From the NCBI RefSeq assembly GCF_003184185.1, contig NZ_QHJG01000015.1:8137-72136 (forward strand): a stretch of DNA of 64,000 nucleotides, in the 5' to 3' direction. The DNA is from Legionella qingyii (GTDB taxonomy: Bacteria > Pseudomonadota > Gammaproteobacteria > Legionellales > Legionellaceae). The notes beneath the pieces were generated by a model. The model searched no databases and was not told where the DNA came from. It worked only from the letters and a program-made list of their open reading frames with translations. Positions 29,127 through 38,595 of the stretch are shown in pieces (within the stretch, counting starts at the first letter, position 1; the number at the start of each line of letters is the position of its first letter). A program made the translations under genes and the position numbers.

Positions 29127-29564
29127 ATGAAAAAGGAACTATGGCTTGTTGTCTTATTTGGCCTAAGTGCCTGCACAAATTCAAAGATAAGTTCCGACAG
29201 GGTTTTCTCTAATGCCCAAGTTCTTTATCAAAAAAAAGAACAAAGTTCTCATGACAAACAAGCGGCCTTACAAATGCCAAGTTATTTCATTGAACTTGAA
29301 TACGAACAAGGACAAACAAATCTAAGTCCTGCACAAGTAAAAAAAGTAGACGCGATGTTGAAAAAGATTGTTTATCCTGATGAATATAAAATATACGCTA
29401 GCTTTGGCTCAAGTGGTGAAAAAAATCAGGTCGTTAACCTAGCGCCCGTTTTTAAACGTGCAGAAGATATAAAAAGCAGATATAGTAAACGAGTAAAAGA
29501 AATTAAGGTTGCTTATTTAAAAAATCAAAAACCTGATTGTGTTTATATCAGACTTTTAGCATAG
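29127..29564 (+). CDS. Small lipoprotein before the Wzz-like protein
   Basis: A 145-aa protein with signal MKKELWLVVLFGLSAC and lipobox LSAC, so probably a lipoprotein. The mature part has YFIELEYEQGQTNLSPAQVKKVDAM, which recalls the start of OmpA-like peptidoglycan-binding domains. It contains YKIYASFGSSG in place of the usual I-x-G-x-x-x group, then residues VNLAPVFKRAEDIKSRY that could match the RA-xxVxxYL helix. I regard this as a degenerate OmpA-like fold at low confidence. It ends 23 bp before the Wzz-like gene. Confidence 0.75.
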   Translation: MKKELWLVVLFGLSACTNSKISSDRVFSNAQVLYQKKEQSSHDKQAALQMPSYFIELEYEQGQTNLSPAQVKKVDAMLKKIVYPDEYKIYASFGSSGEKNQVVNLAPVFKRAEDIKSRYSKRVKEIKVAYLKNQKPDCVYIRLLA

Positions 29565-29587
29565 GTCTCACGGAAGATAATGAAAAA

Positions 29588-31021
29588 ATGGAAGCAATAA
29601 CTGACAACTATTATGCGCTTTACATCTATCTTGACGCCTTTTGGCGGCGTAGATATTTGATTGTGACGTGTATTCTTATTACCCCATTCCTTGCTCTTTT
29701 AAGCGCCACACTCTTGCCCAAGACTTATAAAGCCAGTATTTCTATTGCTATTAATAAAATTGAAACACCGTCACTGAAAGATGTAAGTAGCACCATTGAT
29801 ATCACTCAACAATTCGCGGGGGTAAAAGCTTATCTTAGCTCACCGAGTGTTTTAGAAAAAATTGTTGTTGAAACCAATCTCGTACCTGCAGATTCCAGTG
29901 AGAAAACTGTCCAACAAGCAGCAGATGAGTTAAAGAAAAAACTCAAGATAACTCTAGTTGGAGAAGATGTGGTACAAATAGATTTGTCTCAAAATACTCC
30001 TAATTATCTGTCCATTATTCTAAATACTTTAGGTAATAAATTAATTGAACGCTTAAATGCTCAGAATTTAAGCGTTACTAATTCATCCTTAATCGTTTTA
30101 GAAAATGAACTAAAAAATCAAGAAGAAACCACTAATAAATCAATTGATGCACTAAATCATTATATCGATGCTCATGCGGATCTAACCCCCGCCTATCGTG
30201 ATATATATTTTGCACGTTTACGTGAGATTACATCAGAACTAGGAGAGAATAAAATCCAGTACAATACCACGCTCACCGAGCAAAAAGAGCTGTATGGTAT
30301 GATCGTTAAACTGAATCCTCAAATTGGGCAAATTGAAAATGCTATTCTTGAAAATGACAATAAACTATTCGTAATGCGACTTACTTATACAGACAATTTT
30401 CCTGGTGTCAAAGCACTCATTCAACTTGGAGAATCACTGAGAGCTGAGCGCGACAAGTTGTATAAACAATATCAAAATATAGACGACAACACCATCCAGG
30501 CATTATGGAATATGGCTATTGTCCCGCCTAATAATAAAAATGGACAGCCCAACCCAACTTTAACCTCACAATTAGAAAAATTACGCAATATGCAACTTAA
30601 AACTAAAGGGCTGTCTCAACAAATTAATGATTTAACCAATCAGCAAAAAGACATAAATAAAAAATTAAGACTCATAGATACTACCAGCAAAACTATAACA
30701 AAACTAAATCAAACAGTAAAAAATAATCAAAACGCCTATAACGATCTTTTAACCCGTTATAATCTGTTAAAAATGACACTCAATTTAAATAAAACTAATG
30801 GGTCTAGAAGCGCTCAAATTGTCGCTTATCCACAAAAACCCATAAAATCACTTGCAAGACCACCTTTATTTTTCTTTGTGATTGGTATTTTCTCTGGAAT
30901 TTTTCTTGGATTTGGCCTTGCAATAATATTTGAGTTTATGGATAACACGGTACGTCGTAGACGCGATATCGAAGCAATAGGCGATGTAAAAGTTATCTGT
31001 CGTGTGGAAACGTTAGCATGA
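29588..31021 (+). CDS. Wzz/GumC-type polysaccharide co-polymerase
   Basis: Inner-membrane chain-length regulator, 477 aa from ATG 29588. TM1 is at about 22-44 (LIVTCILITPFLALLSATLLP). The periplasmic domain starts KTYKASISIAI and contains long coiled coils (about 190-400). The second TM lies at about 425-450 (PPLFFFVIGIFSGIFLGFGLAIIFEF), preceded by the Pro-rich QKPIKSLARPP typical of PCP proteins. There is no cytoplasmic kinase domain. The separate P-loop-like protein at 18994-19707 would be the matching partner. Together with the export protein it forms the usual trans-envelope set. Confidence 0.9.
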   Translation: MEAITDNYYALYIYLDAFWRRRYLIVTCILITPFLALLSATLLPKTYKASISIAINKIETPSLKDVSSTIDITQQFAGVKAYLSSPSVLEKIVVETNLVPADSSEKTVQQAADELKKKLKITLVGEDVVQIDLSQNTPNYLSIILNTLGNKLIERLNAQNLSVTNSSLIVLENELKNQEETTNKSIDALNHYIDAHADLTPAYRDIYFARLREITSELGENKIQYNTTLTEQKELYGMIVKLNPQIGQIENAILENDNKLFVMRLTYTDNFPGVKALIQLGESLRAERDKLYKQYQNIDDNTIQALWNMAIVPPNNKNGQPNPTLTSQLEKLRNMQLKTKGLSQQINDLTNQQKDINKKLRLIDTTSKTITKLNQTVKNNQNAYNDLLTRYNLLKMTLNLNKTNGSRSAQIVAYPQKPIKSLARPPLFFFVIGIFSGIFLGFGLAIIFEFMDNTVRRRRDIEAIGDVKVICRVETLA

Positions 31022-31080
31022 GCGATGGTCTCGTAAGCTTCGAGCGCTTTAGAACATGCTCTCATTTATAGAGGGAATAC

Positions 31081-32142
31081 ATGAAAATCCTTCATATAAT
31101 CCAGAGACTTAAATATGGTGGCTTAGAGCATCTCGTTTTTTCAATGTTATGCCATGATGTTAAAAATGTATACATTCTAGCGCTCGAAGATCCATCCGAA
31201 GAGTCATTTCGCCAATGGCCAAAATTAAAAGAATACCAAAACAATTTATTCTTTGCGGATAAAACAAAGGGGTTTAGCTTAAAAACCGTGAATTTTATTA
31301 AAGACATCTGTCGCACTTTAAGCATTTCAGTGATTCACACACATCATCTTGGTCCATTAATCTATGGTTGTTTAGCAACCTCTCAGCGTGCATCGATAAA
31401 GCATATCCATACAGAACACGATATATGGCATTTACAACACTACAAAGATTGGTTAATTCAATATTTTTTATTTAACTGGAAAAAACAAATTCATTTAGTC
31501 GCTGTTTCAAAAGATATATATACACAATTAAAAAGTTATTTTCCTAAAATGGATATAAGCACTATTCCTAATGCCGTAGATACGCGTTTTTTTATACCAG
31601 GAAATCAAACAAATGCTCGCAAATACTTCAAGTTGCCTGAGAGCTCAACAATCATTGGTAGTGCGGGACGCCTTGAAACAGTCAAAGGACATATCTATTT
31701 AATCGAAGCCATACGTCTTATGCCATTAAATTATTTCTTGGTAATTGCAGGTATTGGCAGTTTATATCAGACTCTTTTAACTCACATTCAGACACTCGAC
31801 TTATCAGATAGAATATGTCTATTGGGTATGGTTGAGCCTATGAATTTATTTTATCAGGCTTGTGATATTTTTTGTCTCCCTTCACTGAACGAAGGGATGC
31901 CACTTTCTTTGTTAGAAGCCCAAGCCTGTAGTGTTCCGGTCGTATGCAGTAATGTTGGAGGCTGTGCTGAGGAAGTTGATCCGGAATCGGGTTTATTGAT
32001 ACCTTCTCAAAACCCTAAAGCAATCGCCGAGGCCTGCATGAAAATCAACCAAAAAACTGAAAAGCCTCGCGAGTATATTCTTAAAAATTTCAGTTTTGAT
32101 ACTCTAATAAACCATTATTATCAACTCTATGTAAAAGTTTAG
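31081..32142 (+). CDS. Glycosyltransferase family 4
   Basis: A 353-aa GT4 enzyme. It starts MKILHIIQRLKYGGLEHLVF, with GAGGG six bases before the ATG. Motifs include IHTHHLGPL and IHTEHD in the acceptor domain. SAGRLETVKGHIYLIEA, RICLLGMV and the donor motif EGMPLSLLEAQACSVPVVCS followed by NVGGCAEEV lie in the second domain. It resembles transferases of exopolysaccharide clusters that act after the first sugar. It directly precedes the multi-spanning protein at 32185. Confidence 0.9.
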   Translation: MKILHIIQRLKYGGLEHLVFSMLCHDVKNVYILALEDPSEESFRQWPKLKEYQNNLFFADKTKGFSLKTVNFIKDICRTLSISVIHTHHLGPLIYGCLATSQRASIKHIHTEHDIWHLQHYKDWLIQYFLFNWKKQIHLVAVSKDIYTQLKSYFPKMDISTIPNAVDTRFFIPGNQTNARKYFKLPESSTIIGSAGRLETVKGHIYLIEAIRLMPLNYFLVIAGIGSLYQTLLTHIQTLDLSDRICLLGMVEPMNLFYQACDIFCLPSLNEGMPLSLLEAQACSVPVVCSNVGGCAEEVDPESGLLIPSQNPKAIAEACMKINQKTEKPREYILKNFSFDTLINHYYQLYVKV

Positions 32143-32184
32143 ATGTATCCTTTTTGGAGTAGAGCTAAAAGAGTTAAATTTATA

Positions 32185-33735
32185 ATGAATAAACAATCTG
32201 AAAATATAAAAATAAGTAGCATCGCAAATTTATTATTTCTTTTTCTTTTGGCAATAATTTTCTATCTAACTTACAAATATATGGTTCCCGCGGAAGATGC
32301 AATCATATTATACGATTACGCAAAAAACCTTTCCATGAGAGGGATCATTACTTATAGCAATTCGTCCTACCCAATTGAAGGAGCTACAGATTTTCTTTGG
32401 ATGGTGATTCTAGCTGTTTTGAAAAAAGTACATATAGATGAATTTGAATCAGCATTAATTCTGAACTATTTGGGGGTATGTCTAATTTTTTATTGTATGA
32501 AAAAGCGCGATTTCCCTCTTATTCTAATAATTATGGGAATATTAGGTACGCCTTACTTATATTCTGCTTTAATAGGTTTTAGTACACTTTTTTATTCAGC
32601 TATATATGTTTGCGCATTATATTTTGTTTTACTAAGAAAGTCTGAATGTTATTTTTTTATTTTTATTCTTTGTTTAATTCGTCCTGATGGGGTTATTTGG
32701 GGAATTGGACTCATATTTCTTCATATATACTTGGCAGAAAGTAACTTTAAGCTAAAGGATGATTTATTTAAATTTTTAATTTATTTGATTATCCCAGGCT
32801 TATTCTATTTTGGATGGCGAGTTTGGTATTTTGCAGAATGGCTTCCCTTGCCTTTTCTTGTAAAAAGCTCAAGTCAAAGAGATTATGGGATCTTTTTTTT
32901 AGACTCTTTAAAAATGATACAATATCCTTTGATTCCGATGTTAATTACAGTATTTTTTTTGAAAAGTAAAAATCAATATATTAAAAGAATATTTTTATTA
33001 TTTTTTATTCCAATAATATTTTTTAGTTGTATGCATCTAGAACAAAATAATGGTAATCGTTTTTTAGCCCCAATGTTTTTTGGTTCATTAATGCTCATTG
33101 CAGAAAAAAAAGAAGCAATGGCAAGTTGGGCATTCATTGTAACTTCGCTTTTATATGGTATTAAATTAACTTTTTGGACTTTTTTGAGTTTTATTGATGT
33201 AAATGATTATAATGAAAACATCATTAATTTGTCTAAAAGCTTGTCAAAATTCCATGGTAGGATGCTTACTACAGAAGCTGGACGATTAAGTTATTATTCT
33301 AATTGGGATACTGAGGATAGTTGGGGTCTAAATACACCTAGATATGCACATAGGCTTATAAATACATTGGATCTTTACAACGGGCATTATAATTTAATTG
33401 TCGCTCATTGTCCCATATCAATGCTAGATAGTGGCATAATAAAAACTTATTTTATTGAAGAAAGGGCATGGGAAAATCAATGTCGTGTATTAACTTCATA
33501 TATTCTTTCTGAAAGATATGATATCTATTTAGTTCCATTTATACATGGACAATTACTTAGCAATCAGCTTCTCCAATTACTAAATTTAAATCATCACAAA
33601 GAAAAATGCCGACGTTATGATATATACGCTATTGCAAAAGACTTCAAGTATAATGCGGATGTAAAGAAAATAATAATAAATTTTGAGGGCATTCCCTATA
33701 GCTCAAATAGAAGTAGCGATCTTTGCAATTTTTAG
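32185..33735 (+). CDS. Polytopic membrane protein, possible GT-C glycosyltransferase
   Basis: A 516-aa very AT-rich membrane protein with roughly ten hydrophobic helices in the first 350 residues and a soluble C-terminal part. After TM1 the loop reads MVPAEDAIILYDYAKNLS and NSSYPIEGATDFLWM. The acidic first loop and the GATDFLW motif are like those of lipid-linked-sugar GT-C transferases. The C-terminal half has DTEDSWGLNTPRYAH and NLIVAHCP. A mannosyl- or arabinosyl-type transferase is a guess. An earlier in-frame ATG at 32143, abutting the previous stop, would add 14 residues; I chose 32185 because its N-terminus is more typical. Confidence 0.7.
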   Translation: MNKQSENIKISSIANLLFLFLLAIIFYLTYKYMVPAEDAIILYDYAKNLSMRGIITYSNSSYPIEGATDFLWMVILAVLKKVHIDEFESALILNYLGVCLIFYCMKKRDFPLILIIMGILGTPYLYSALIGFSTLFYSAIYVCALYFVLLRKSECYFFIFILCLIRPDGVIWGIGLIFLHIYLAESNFKLKDDLFKFLIYLIIPGLFYFGWRVWYFAEWLPLPFLVKSSSQRDYGIFFLDSLKMIQYPLIPMLITVFFLKSKNQYIKRIFLLFFIPIIFFSCMHLEQNNGNRFLAPMFFGSLMLIAEKKEAMASWAFIVTSLLYGIKLTFWTFLSFIDVNDYNENIINLSKSLSKFHGRMLTTEAGRLSYYSNWDTEDSWGLNTPRYAHRLINTLDLYNGHYNLIVAHCPISMLDSGIIKTYFIEERAWENQCRVLTSYILSERYDIYLVPFIHGQLLSNQLLQLLNLNHHKEKCRRYDIYAIAKDFKYNADVKKIIINFEGIPYSSNRSSDLCNF

Positions 33736-33950
33736 CCCTATTGTTCGATTAAATTCCCCTTTTCTTGCATATGAAAAACCAAATGAAAAAGATGACTTGA
33801 CAGCAATCGATGTTAATAAAAAATTTTTTGATTATCTATGTATGCGCTCTCTAGCAAGGTGTCCGACAAATCAGGGCAGGATCAGCCTTCGTGTGGTGAC
33901 TTGATTAAGTGTCATTGAAAACAAGTTAGAAATTTGAATTCTTAGCGAGC

Positions 33951-35327
33951 TTAACTTTTTAAGAGTACAGCCAAAGGAGGAATAAATTTTAAATAATATG
34001 CTATAGCAATTAGAAAGAACCACAATCCCCCCCCACAAATAATATATGCGGTGGCGCTCCCCATAAACCAAATACTTGATTGGCAAATAGCATAAACAAC
34101 GATAAAAAGGCTTAATCTTAAATATCGATAAGGTAAATATAATTCTTTTTGGCTGAAATAAAAAAATATAAGCCATCTTAAAAAGAGCACTGAACACAAA
34201 ATGTAAAGCGCCCCCCAAACATGCCATAACGGGATGAAAAAATAAAATCCGATCACCGTTAATACAGCAATCATATTATTAATCAACATAATTTTTTTTG
34301 TTTTTTCTAAAAATAATCCCACGCTCATTATATCTCCAGCAATTTTCAATGGAAAAACAAAAGCGCACAGAGGTAAATACAAAATAGCATCCTGGTAATT
34401 TTTAGAAATGAATAAATGAATAAATAAACTTCCACCTAAAGTGACAGAAAAGGCACATATCATTCCCAAAATCACGCCAAGCTCTGTTGTTTTTGCACAA
34501 TAATCACGACGATTAATGTATTTAAAGCGTTTTGGATACCACCACATCGTGAATGGTTGTATGAGAAAAATCGTTACCATTGCAAACTTTATAGCCAAAG
34601 CAAATTTGGCCATTTCAGCCGCTCCTATAGCATAACCAAGCCACCAGATATCCAATGACATGATTACAAAATCACCTAATCCTGCAAAAATTAAAGGAAC
34701 TCCGTAAAAAAATAAACGCTTTTGAATATTAAGATCGACTTGTGATAACCCTTTTAATTGAGTTGGAAGAAAATATAAAAAATTTAATGTATTAGAAACT
34801 ACGGAAACAAACATAATGCCTGTCACTCCATAACCAGCATATAACACTATCAGAACGAGTCCAGCTTGAATAAATGTTCTAATTAAATTGATCCAAACAA
34901 AAGCCAATGCATTTTCTTGGAGCCTAAGCCAATCAAGTTGGATCGCTAAAATATTGCTTGGGATCATGAGTAAAGCTAAATAAATGATTTGCCAATAATT
35001 CGTATTACCAGGAAGCATAGAGCTTATTTGACTTGCAAATAAAATCATTGGAATGCATAAGAAGAAACTGCTTGAGAAAACCAGAAATCCAGCATTTAAG
35101 CAAATACTGTCCATAGCTTGTTTTGTTGACGCTACACCTCCAAAACGAAAGATTGCATCACCCTGTCCAAGACAAAAAATGGTGAGCAAAATATTAATAA
35201 ACGTTTGTAAAATTTCCAAGGTTCCATATTCAGCAGGACTTAATATTCTTGTCATAATTGGCAGCATAAATATTGCAACAAGCTTCGCAATAACAAGACC
35301 TATTCCATAATAGAAGATCTGCTTCAT
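33951..35327 (-). CDS. Wzx-type polysaccharide flippase
   Basis: A 458-aa protein of the MOP/MATE superfamily with about 12-14 membrane helices. The N-terminus FYYGIGLVIAKLVAIFMLPIMTRILSPAEYG is the classic PST/Wzx start, with R-x-L-x-P-x-x-Y-G. It would flip the lipid-linked repeat unit to the periplasm. The start ATG (35327) follows AGGAAAGG and overlaps the stop of the polymerase gene by four bases, so the two are cotranslated. It reads opposite to its neighbours on both sides. Confidence 0.9.
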   Translation of the reverse strand: MKQIFYYGIGLVIAKLVAIFMLPIMTRILSPAEYGTLEILQTFINILLTIFCLGQGDAIFRFGGVASTKQAMDSICLNAGFLVFSSSFFLCIPMILFASQISSMLPGNTNYWQIIYLALLMIPSNILAIQLDWLRLQENALAFVWINLIRTFIQAGLVLIVLYAGYGVTGIMFVSVVSNTLNFLYFLPTQLKGLSQVDLNIQKRLFFYGVPLIFAGLGDFVIMSLDIWWLGYAIGAAEMAKFALAIKFAMVTIFLIQPFTMWWYPKRFKYINRRDYCAKTTELGVILGMICAFSVTLGGSLFIHLFISKNYQDAILYLPLCAFVFPLKIAGDIMSVGLFLEKTKKIMLINNMIAVLTVIGFYFFIPLWHVWGALYILCSVLFLRWLIFFYFSQKELYLPYRYLRLSLFIVVYAICQSSIWFMGSATAYIICGGGLWFFLIAIAYYLKFIPPLAVLLKS

Positions 35328-36706
35328 CTAGCCTTTCCTACAGTATCACCGATCGTTGTATTGATGCTTTGTGCCAATGCAATAGTCAGAGCAAAAAAAA
35401 TGTAAAAAGGCCAAGTAAACCCTTGGGTTAGAAAAGTACTTGAAATACAAAAACCAATAAGTCCGGAATACAATCCTCGTGCCAAAATTGGATAAATAGT
35501 TTTTTGCTCAAATTGCGACAGATGCTTTTCTGTAATATATACAATATTTTTATGCGCAGTTTTTATTGCAGAAATGATGCAGCAAATATATAAAATTAAA
35601 CCTATAAAACCAGATTCTGCAAGCACCCCGAACCAACTACTATGCACGGCGTGTTGTTGGTTGTCCCATACAAGAGCATAATTATAATAATTGTCTAGAA
35701 ACCCATTGATACCAACACCAAAAACAGGATGATGTATTGCCATATTAACGGCAGTTTCCCAGGCATAAATTCGCCCCATGGCCGATTCATCAAGTGTCCC
35801 TGGCTCGATACCTCCAACACGGACAAATAAACTACTGATAAACAAATAGAATAGAAGCATCATAAAAATAGTTAAAAAAATTACTAATGATTTGGGCTTT
35901 ATTTGATGTGTAGCAAAATAACTAACGATAACAATTAATGCCATTAATCCGCCACGACTTTGAGTTTCAAAAATAGCTCCAATAACAATGATTGCCCCAA
36001 AAAAACCAATGAATCTTATTAGAAAGGAACTAGATGAGCTGACGACCATACTACAACAAAAACTAAAAGGAAATAATAGTGTTAAAGCTAAATCATTTGG
36101 GTCTGCAATTGCAGAGTAACCCCCAAGAGTTGCTCTTACTACTTCCACAAGATGTTTGCCCTCAGCAAAATAATAATGTGTCAACAAAGAGAGAGAAATA
36201 CCACTTAATACAATTAAAAACACAATTAACTTATATGCTTTTTCGCTTGTCACCGTCCATGTTATCATAAAAAAAACAATGAAAATTTTAATGTATGTAT
36301 CCTTCCAGTAGCCAAATGAAGTTTGGAGGCTATAAGCCAATACCATACTCGTGCTAACCCATACAAAGAAGAGCATAAAATAGGTCATTTCTCTACGCCA
36401 ATAAATTTTTACTCGCCCTAATTGAGCATTGATACTTAAGCTAAGTATGCCTAAAATTGCAAAAATTAATGGCAGATGAAGTGAATAAAGTCCTGGGATA
36501 ATCTCATGAAAGCGAAATAAACATAATATAAAAAACAGTATGCCAAACAAGTAAGGATATGCGAAAGAAAAAACCAACATCATGATACCGAATGGGGCTA
36601 AAATAAAGCCATATGTAGTATTCAAAGAGAGGATAAATATTAAACTGGCTACGCCAATAGCGACTAATGATTGTCCTAACCGTTCATTTGTCCATCGATT
36701 AATCAT
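35324..36706 (-). CDS. O-antigen polymerase/ligase-like protein (Wzy_C family)
   Basis: A 460-aa protein with about 11-12 membrane helices and one large periplasmic loop. The loop region contains RGGLMALI at its start and WETAVNMAIHHPVFGVGINGF, followed by HAVHSSWFGVLAESGFIGL. The H-P-x-x-G-x-G-x-x-x-F and H-S-x-x motifs are those of WaaL/Wzy_C proteins. It is the likely polymerase of this locus, joining flipped repeat units. It overlaps the flippase start by four bases. Confidence 0.88.
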   Translation of the reverse strand: MINRWTNERLGQSLVAIGVASLIFILSLNTTYGFILAPFGIMMLVFSFAYPYLFGILFFILCLFRFHEIIPGLYSLHLPLIFAILGILSLSINAQLGRVKIYWRREMTYFMLFFVWVSTSMVLAYSLQTSFGYWKDTYIKIFIVFFMITWTVTSEKAYKLIVFLIVLSGISLSLLTHYYFAEGKHLVEVVRATLGGYSAIADPNDLALTLLFPFSFCCSMVVSSSSSFLIRFIGFFGAIIVIGAIFETQSRGGLMALIVIVSYFATHQIKPKSLVIFLTIFMMLLFYLFISSLFVRVGGIEPGTLDESAMGRIYAWETAVNMAIHHPVFGVGINGFLDNYYNYALVWDNQQHAVHSSWFGVLAESGFIGLILYICCIISAIKTAHKNIVYITEKHLSQFEQKTIYPILARGLYSGLIGFCISSTFLTQGFTWPFYIFFALTIALAQSINTTIGDTVGKAR

Positions 36707-36941
36707 GTTTAAATTTCACACTAAAATACTTCTAACGTAGAGTACTCCTCTGACTAGAAAAATTCTCTTATGTTATAGAAGTCGTGTAAGTTGGAAATAA
36801 AATTCTTATTTTCATGATAGCACAAGATAGATCCAATACATCAATTTAACGGATTGATTTTTCTCGCTATTGTTTGGCATGCAACAAAGACTGCTGCTAT
36901 CTTAGTAATATAATGACAGGTAAATACTTAAGGGACTATAT

Positions 36942-37946
36942 ATGAAACTTTTAGTGACAGGAGCAACTGGCTATATAGGCAGTCATTTTTGCGTATCAGC
37001 TCTTCAAAATCACTATGATTTAGTAATGGTTGATGATTTGTCAAATAGCTCCATAAAAACACTAAACGCGATCGAAACGTTGACCCAAAGAAAATGTAAT
37101 TTTGTACAACTCGATTTATGTGATGAAGAATCGGTGGATCGATTTATTAGTAAAAACCAAGACATTGATGTTGTCGTTCATCTTGCAGCTAAAAAAAATG
37201 TATATGATTCAATACATAACCCGCTGAATTATTACAGAGATAATGTCATAGCGAGTTTTTTCTTATTGAAGGCATTACAAAAAAATAATATCAATAAATT
37301 TCTATTTTCTTCTACAGCTGCTGTTTATATAGATGCGGGTGATAAACTGTATAAAGAGACATTCCCCGTATGTAATCCATCCTCTCCTTATAGTCATTCA
37401 AAGTTCATGTTTGAAACGATGCTAAATGACTATTGCCGTGCTGAAAAAAAATTTTCAGCAATATCGTTACGCTATTTTAACGTGGCTGGAGCACATCCCT
37501 CTGCATTGCTTGGCGAATCATTATTAAACAGTTCGGGTATATTTCCCGAGCTGCTTAAAGTAGCAACTAAACGAAAAAAATATTTAGATATCTATGGTAA
37601 TGACTACCCCACCCCTGATGGTACAGCAATTAGAGATTATATTCATGTTATGGATCTGATTCAGGGACATCTGGATGCTTTAAACTATTTGGACAATCAT
37701 TCAGGGTTTGATGTATTTAATCTAGGACGTGGCGAGGGCTGTTCCGTTTTGAATTTGGTCAACACTCTGGAAAATGAACTTCATGCTAAGATCCCATATC
37801 ATTTTAAACCACGCCGTCGAGGAGATTTGTGCTCTGTTATTGCCGATCCAACCAAAGCCAACCGATTATTAGGTTGGCATGCCAAATATACTATAAAAGA
37901 TATTATTCATGATGCTTGGCAATATTCAAGCACACCTCATTTTTAA
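36942..37946 (+). CDS. galE: NAD-dependent sugar epimerase (GalE-like)
   Basis: Extended SDR enzyme, 334 aa, likely UDP-glucose or UDP-GlcNAc 4-epimerase. The NAD motif is TGATGYIGSHF. VVHLAAKKNVYDS and the catalytic Ser/Thr in FSSTAAVY follow, then the YxxxK pair as YSHSK, and RYFNVAGAHP. The C-terminal GTAIRDYIHVMDL and RRRGDLCSVIADPTKANRLL are GalE signatures. The segment around residues 80-90 reads AAKKNVYDS where GalE usually has AGLKAVGES, so substrate range may differ. ATG 36942 follows AAGGGA. It supplies a donor sugar for the locus. Confidence 0.85.
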   Translation: MKLLVTGATGYIGSHFCVSALQNHYDLVMVDDLSNSSIKTLNAIETLTQRKCNFVQLDLCDEESVDRFISKNQDIDVVVHLAAKKNVYDSIHNPLNYYRDNVIASFFLLKALQKNNINKFLFSSTAAVYIDAGDKLYKETFPVCNPSSPYSHSKFMFETMLNDYCRAEKKFSAISLRYFNVAGAHPSALLGESLLNSSGIFPELLKVATKRKKYLDIYGNDYPTPDGTAIRDYIHVMDLIQGHLDALNYLDNHSGFDVFNLGRGEGCSVLNLVNTLENELHAKIPYHFKPRRRGDLCSVIADPTKANRLLGWHAKYTIKDIIHDAWQYSSTPHF

Positions 37947-38088
37947 ATGCTTCACCTATTTTGCATATTTCCTAGAAAAAACTAAACTCAATGTATAAAG
38001 CGGCATAAAATATGGGTTACATTCATTAGATGGAGTATCAAAAATTGAAAAAGGAGTTTGTCATACTTTATGAAGCATGGAACAAATC

Positions 38089-38524
38089 ATGATAGAAATC
38101 ATTCATGATTTAAATGAATTAAAATCTTTGGCCTCAAGCTGGAATGAATTAGCCAAACGATTCAAATCTCCCTTATTACTTAATCAGTGGTTCACTGCAT
38201 GTGCAGCGACTTATCAACCTGAACAGCTGCAATTTATTGTCAGTAAATCAAATAATGAAATCGATGCAATTGCACTGCTTGTTTTAGTGAAAAGTCATGG
38301 CATACAATGAAACCTATGCAAAATATTCTCCAGGAGTACTTCTTGGATATGAAGCGATACGTTATTCGTTTGCACAAGGTCTGGAAGCCCTTGAGTTTCT
38401 TGGCCAAGATGAACCATGGAAAACCTATTGGACTAATGACAATCATCAGTATCTAACGATTAGAATTTATCCATTTACATTGATGGAGCAGATGAGTTTA
38501 GGCATAGACGCGCTCTTTTTTTAA
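38089..38524 (+). pseudogene. Remnant of a CelD/BcsL-type GNAT acetyltransferase gene
   Basis: Two fragments in different frames. The first (from ATG 38089, or 38077, to the stop at 38310) resembles the start of CelD/BcsL proteins: WNELAKRFKSPLLLNQWFTA. The second (38297-38524) resembles their end: AYNETYAKYSPGVLLGYEAI, ALEFLGQDEPWKTYWT. The central 150-200 residues are missing and the frame changes at the junction. The neighbouring gene at 38596 encodes an intact member of the same family, so this looks like a decayed paralogue with an internal deletion. Confidence 0.75.
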
Positions 38525-38595
38525 TTAATAAATTATTCCAGCGAGCAAAAAAATAAAGCGATTTATTTTTCTATTTACCGCGGAGAAAATAAAGC

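Noticed and set aside
29127..29564. Firm OmpA-family assignment for the small lipoprotein
   Set aside because: Only weak local resemblance; the key OmpA-like helix motif is not clearly present.
33683..33904. 73-codon frame after the polytopic membrane protein
   Set aside because: Starts inside the preceding gene in another frame and has no family-like features; the rest of the gap to 33950 shows nothing else.
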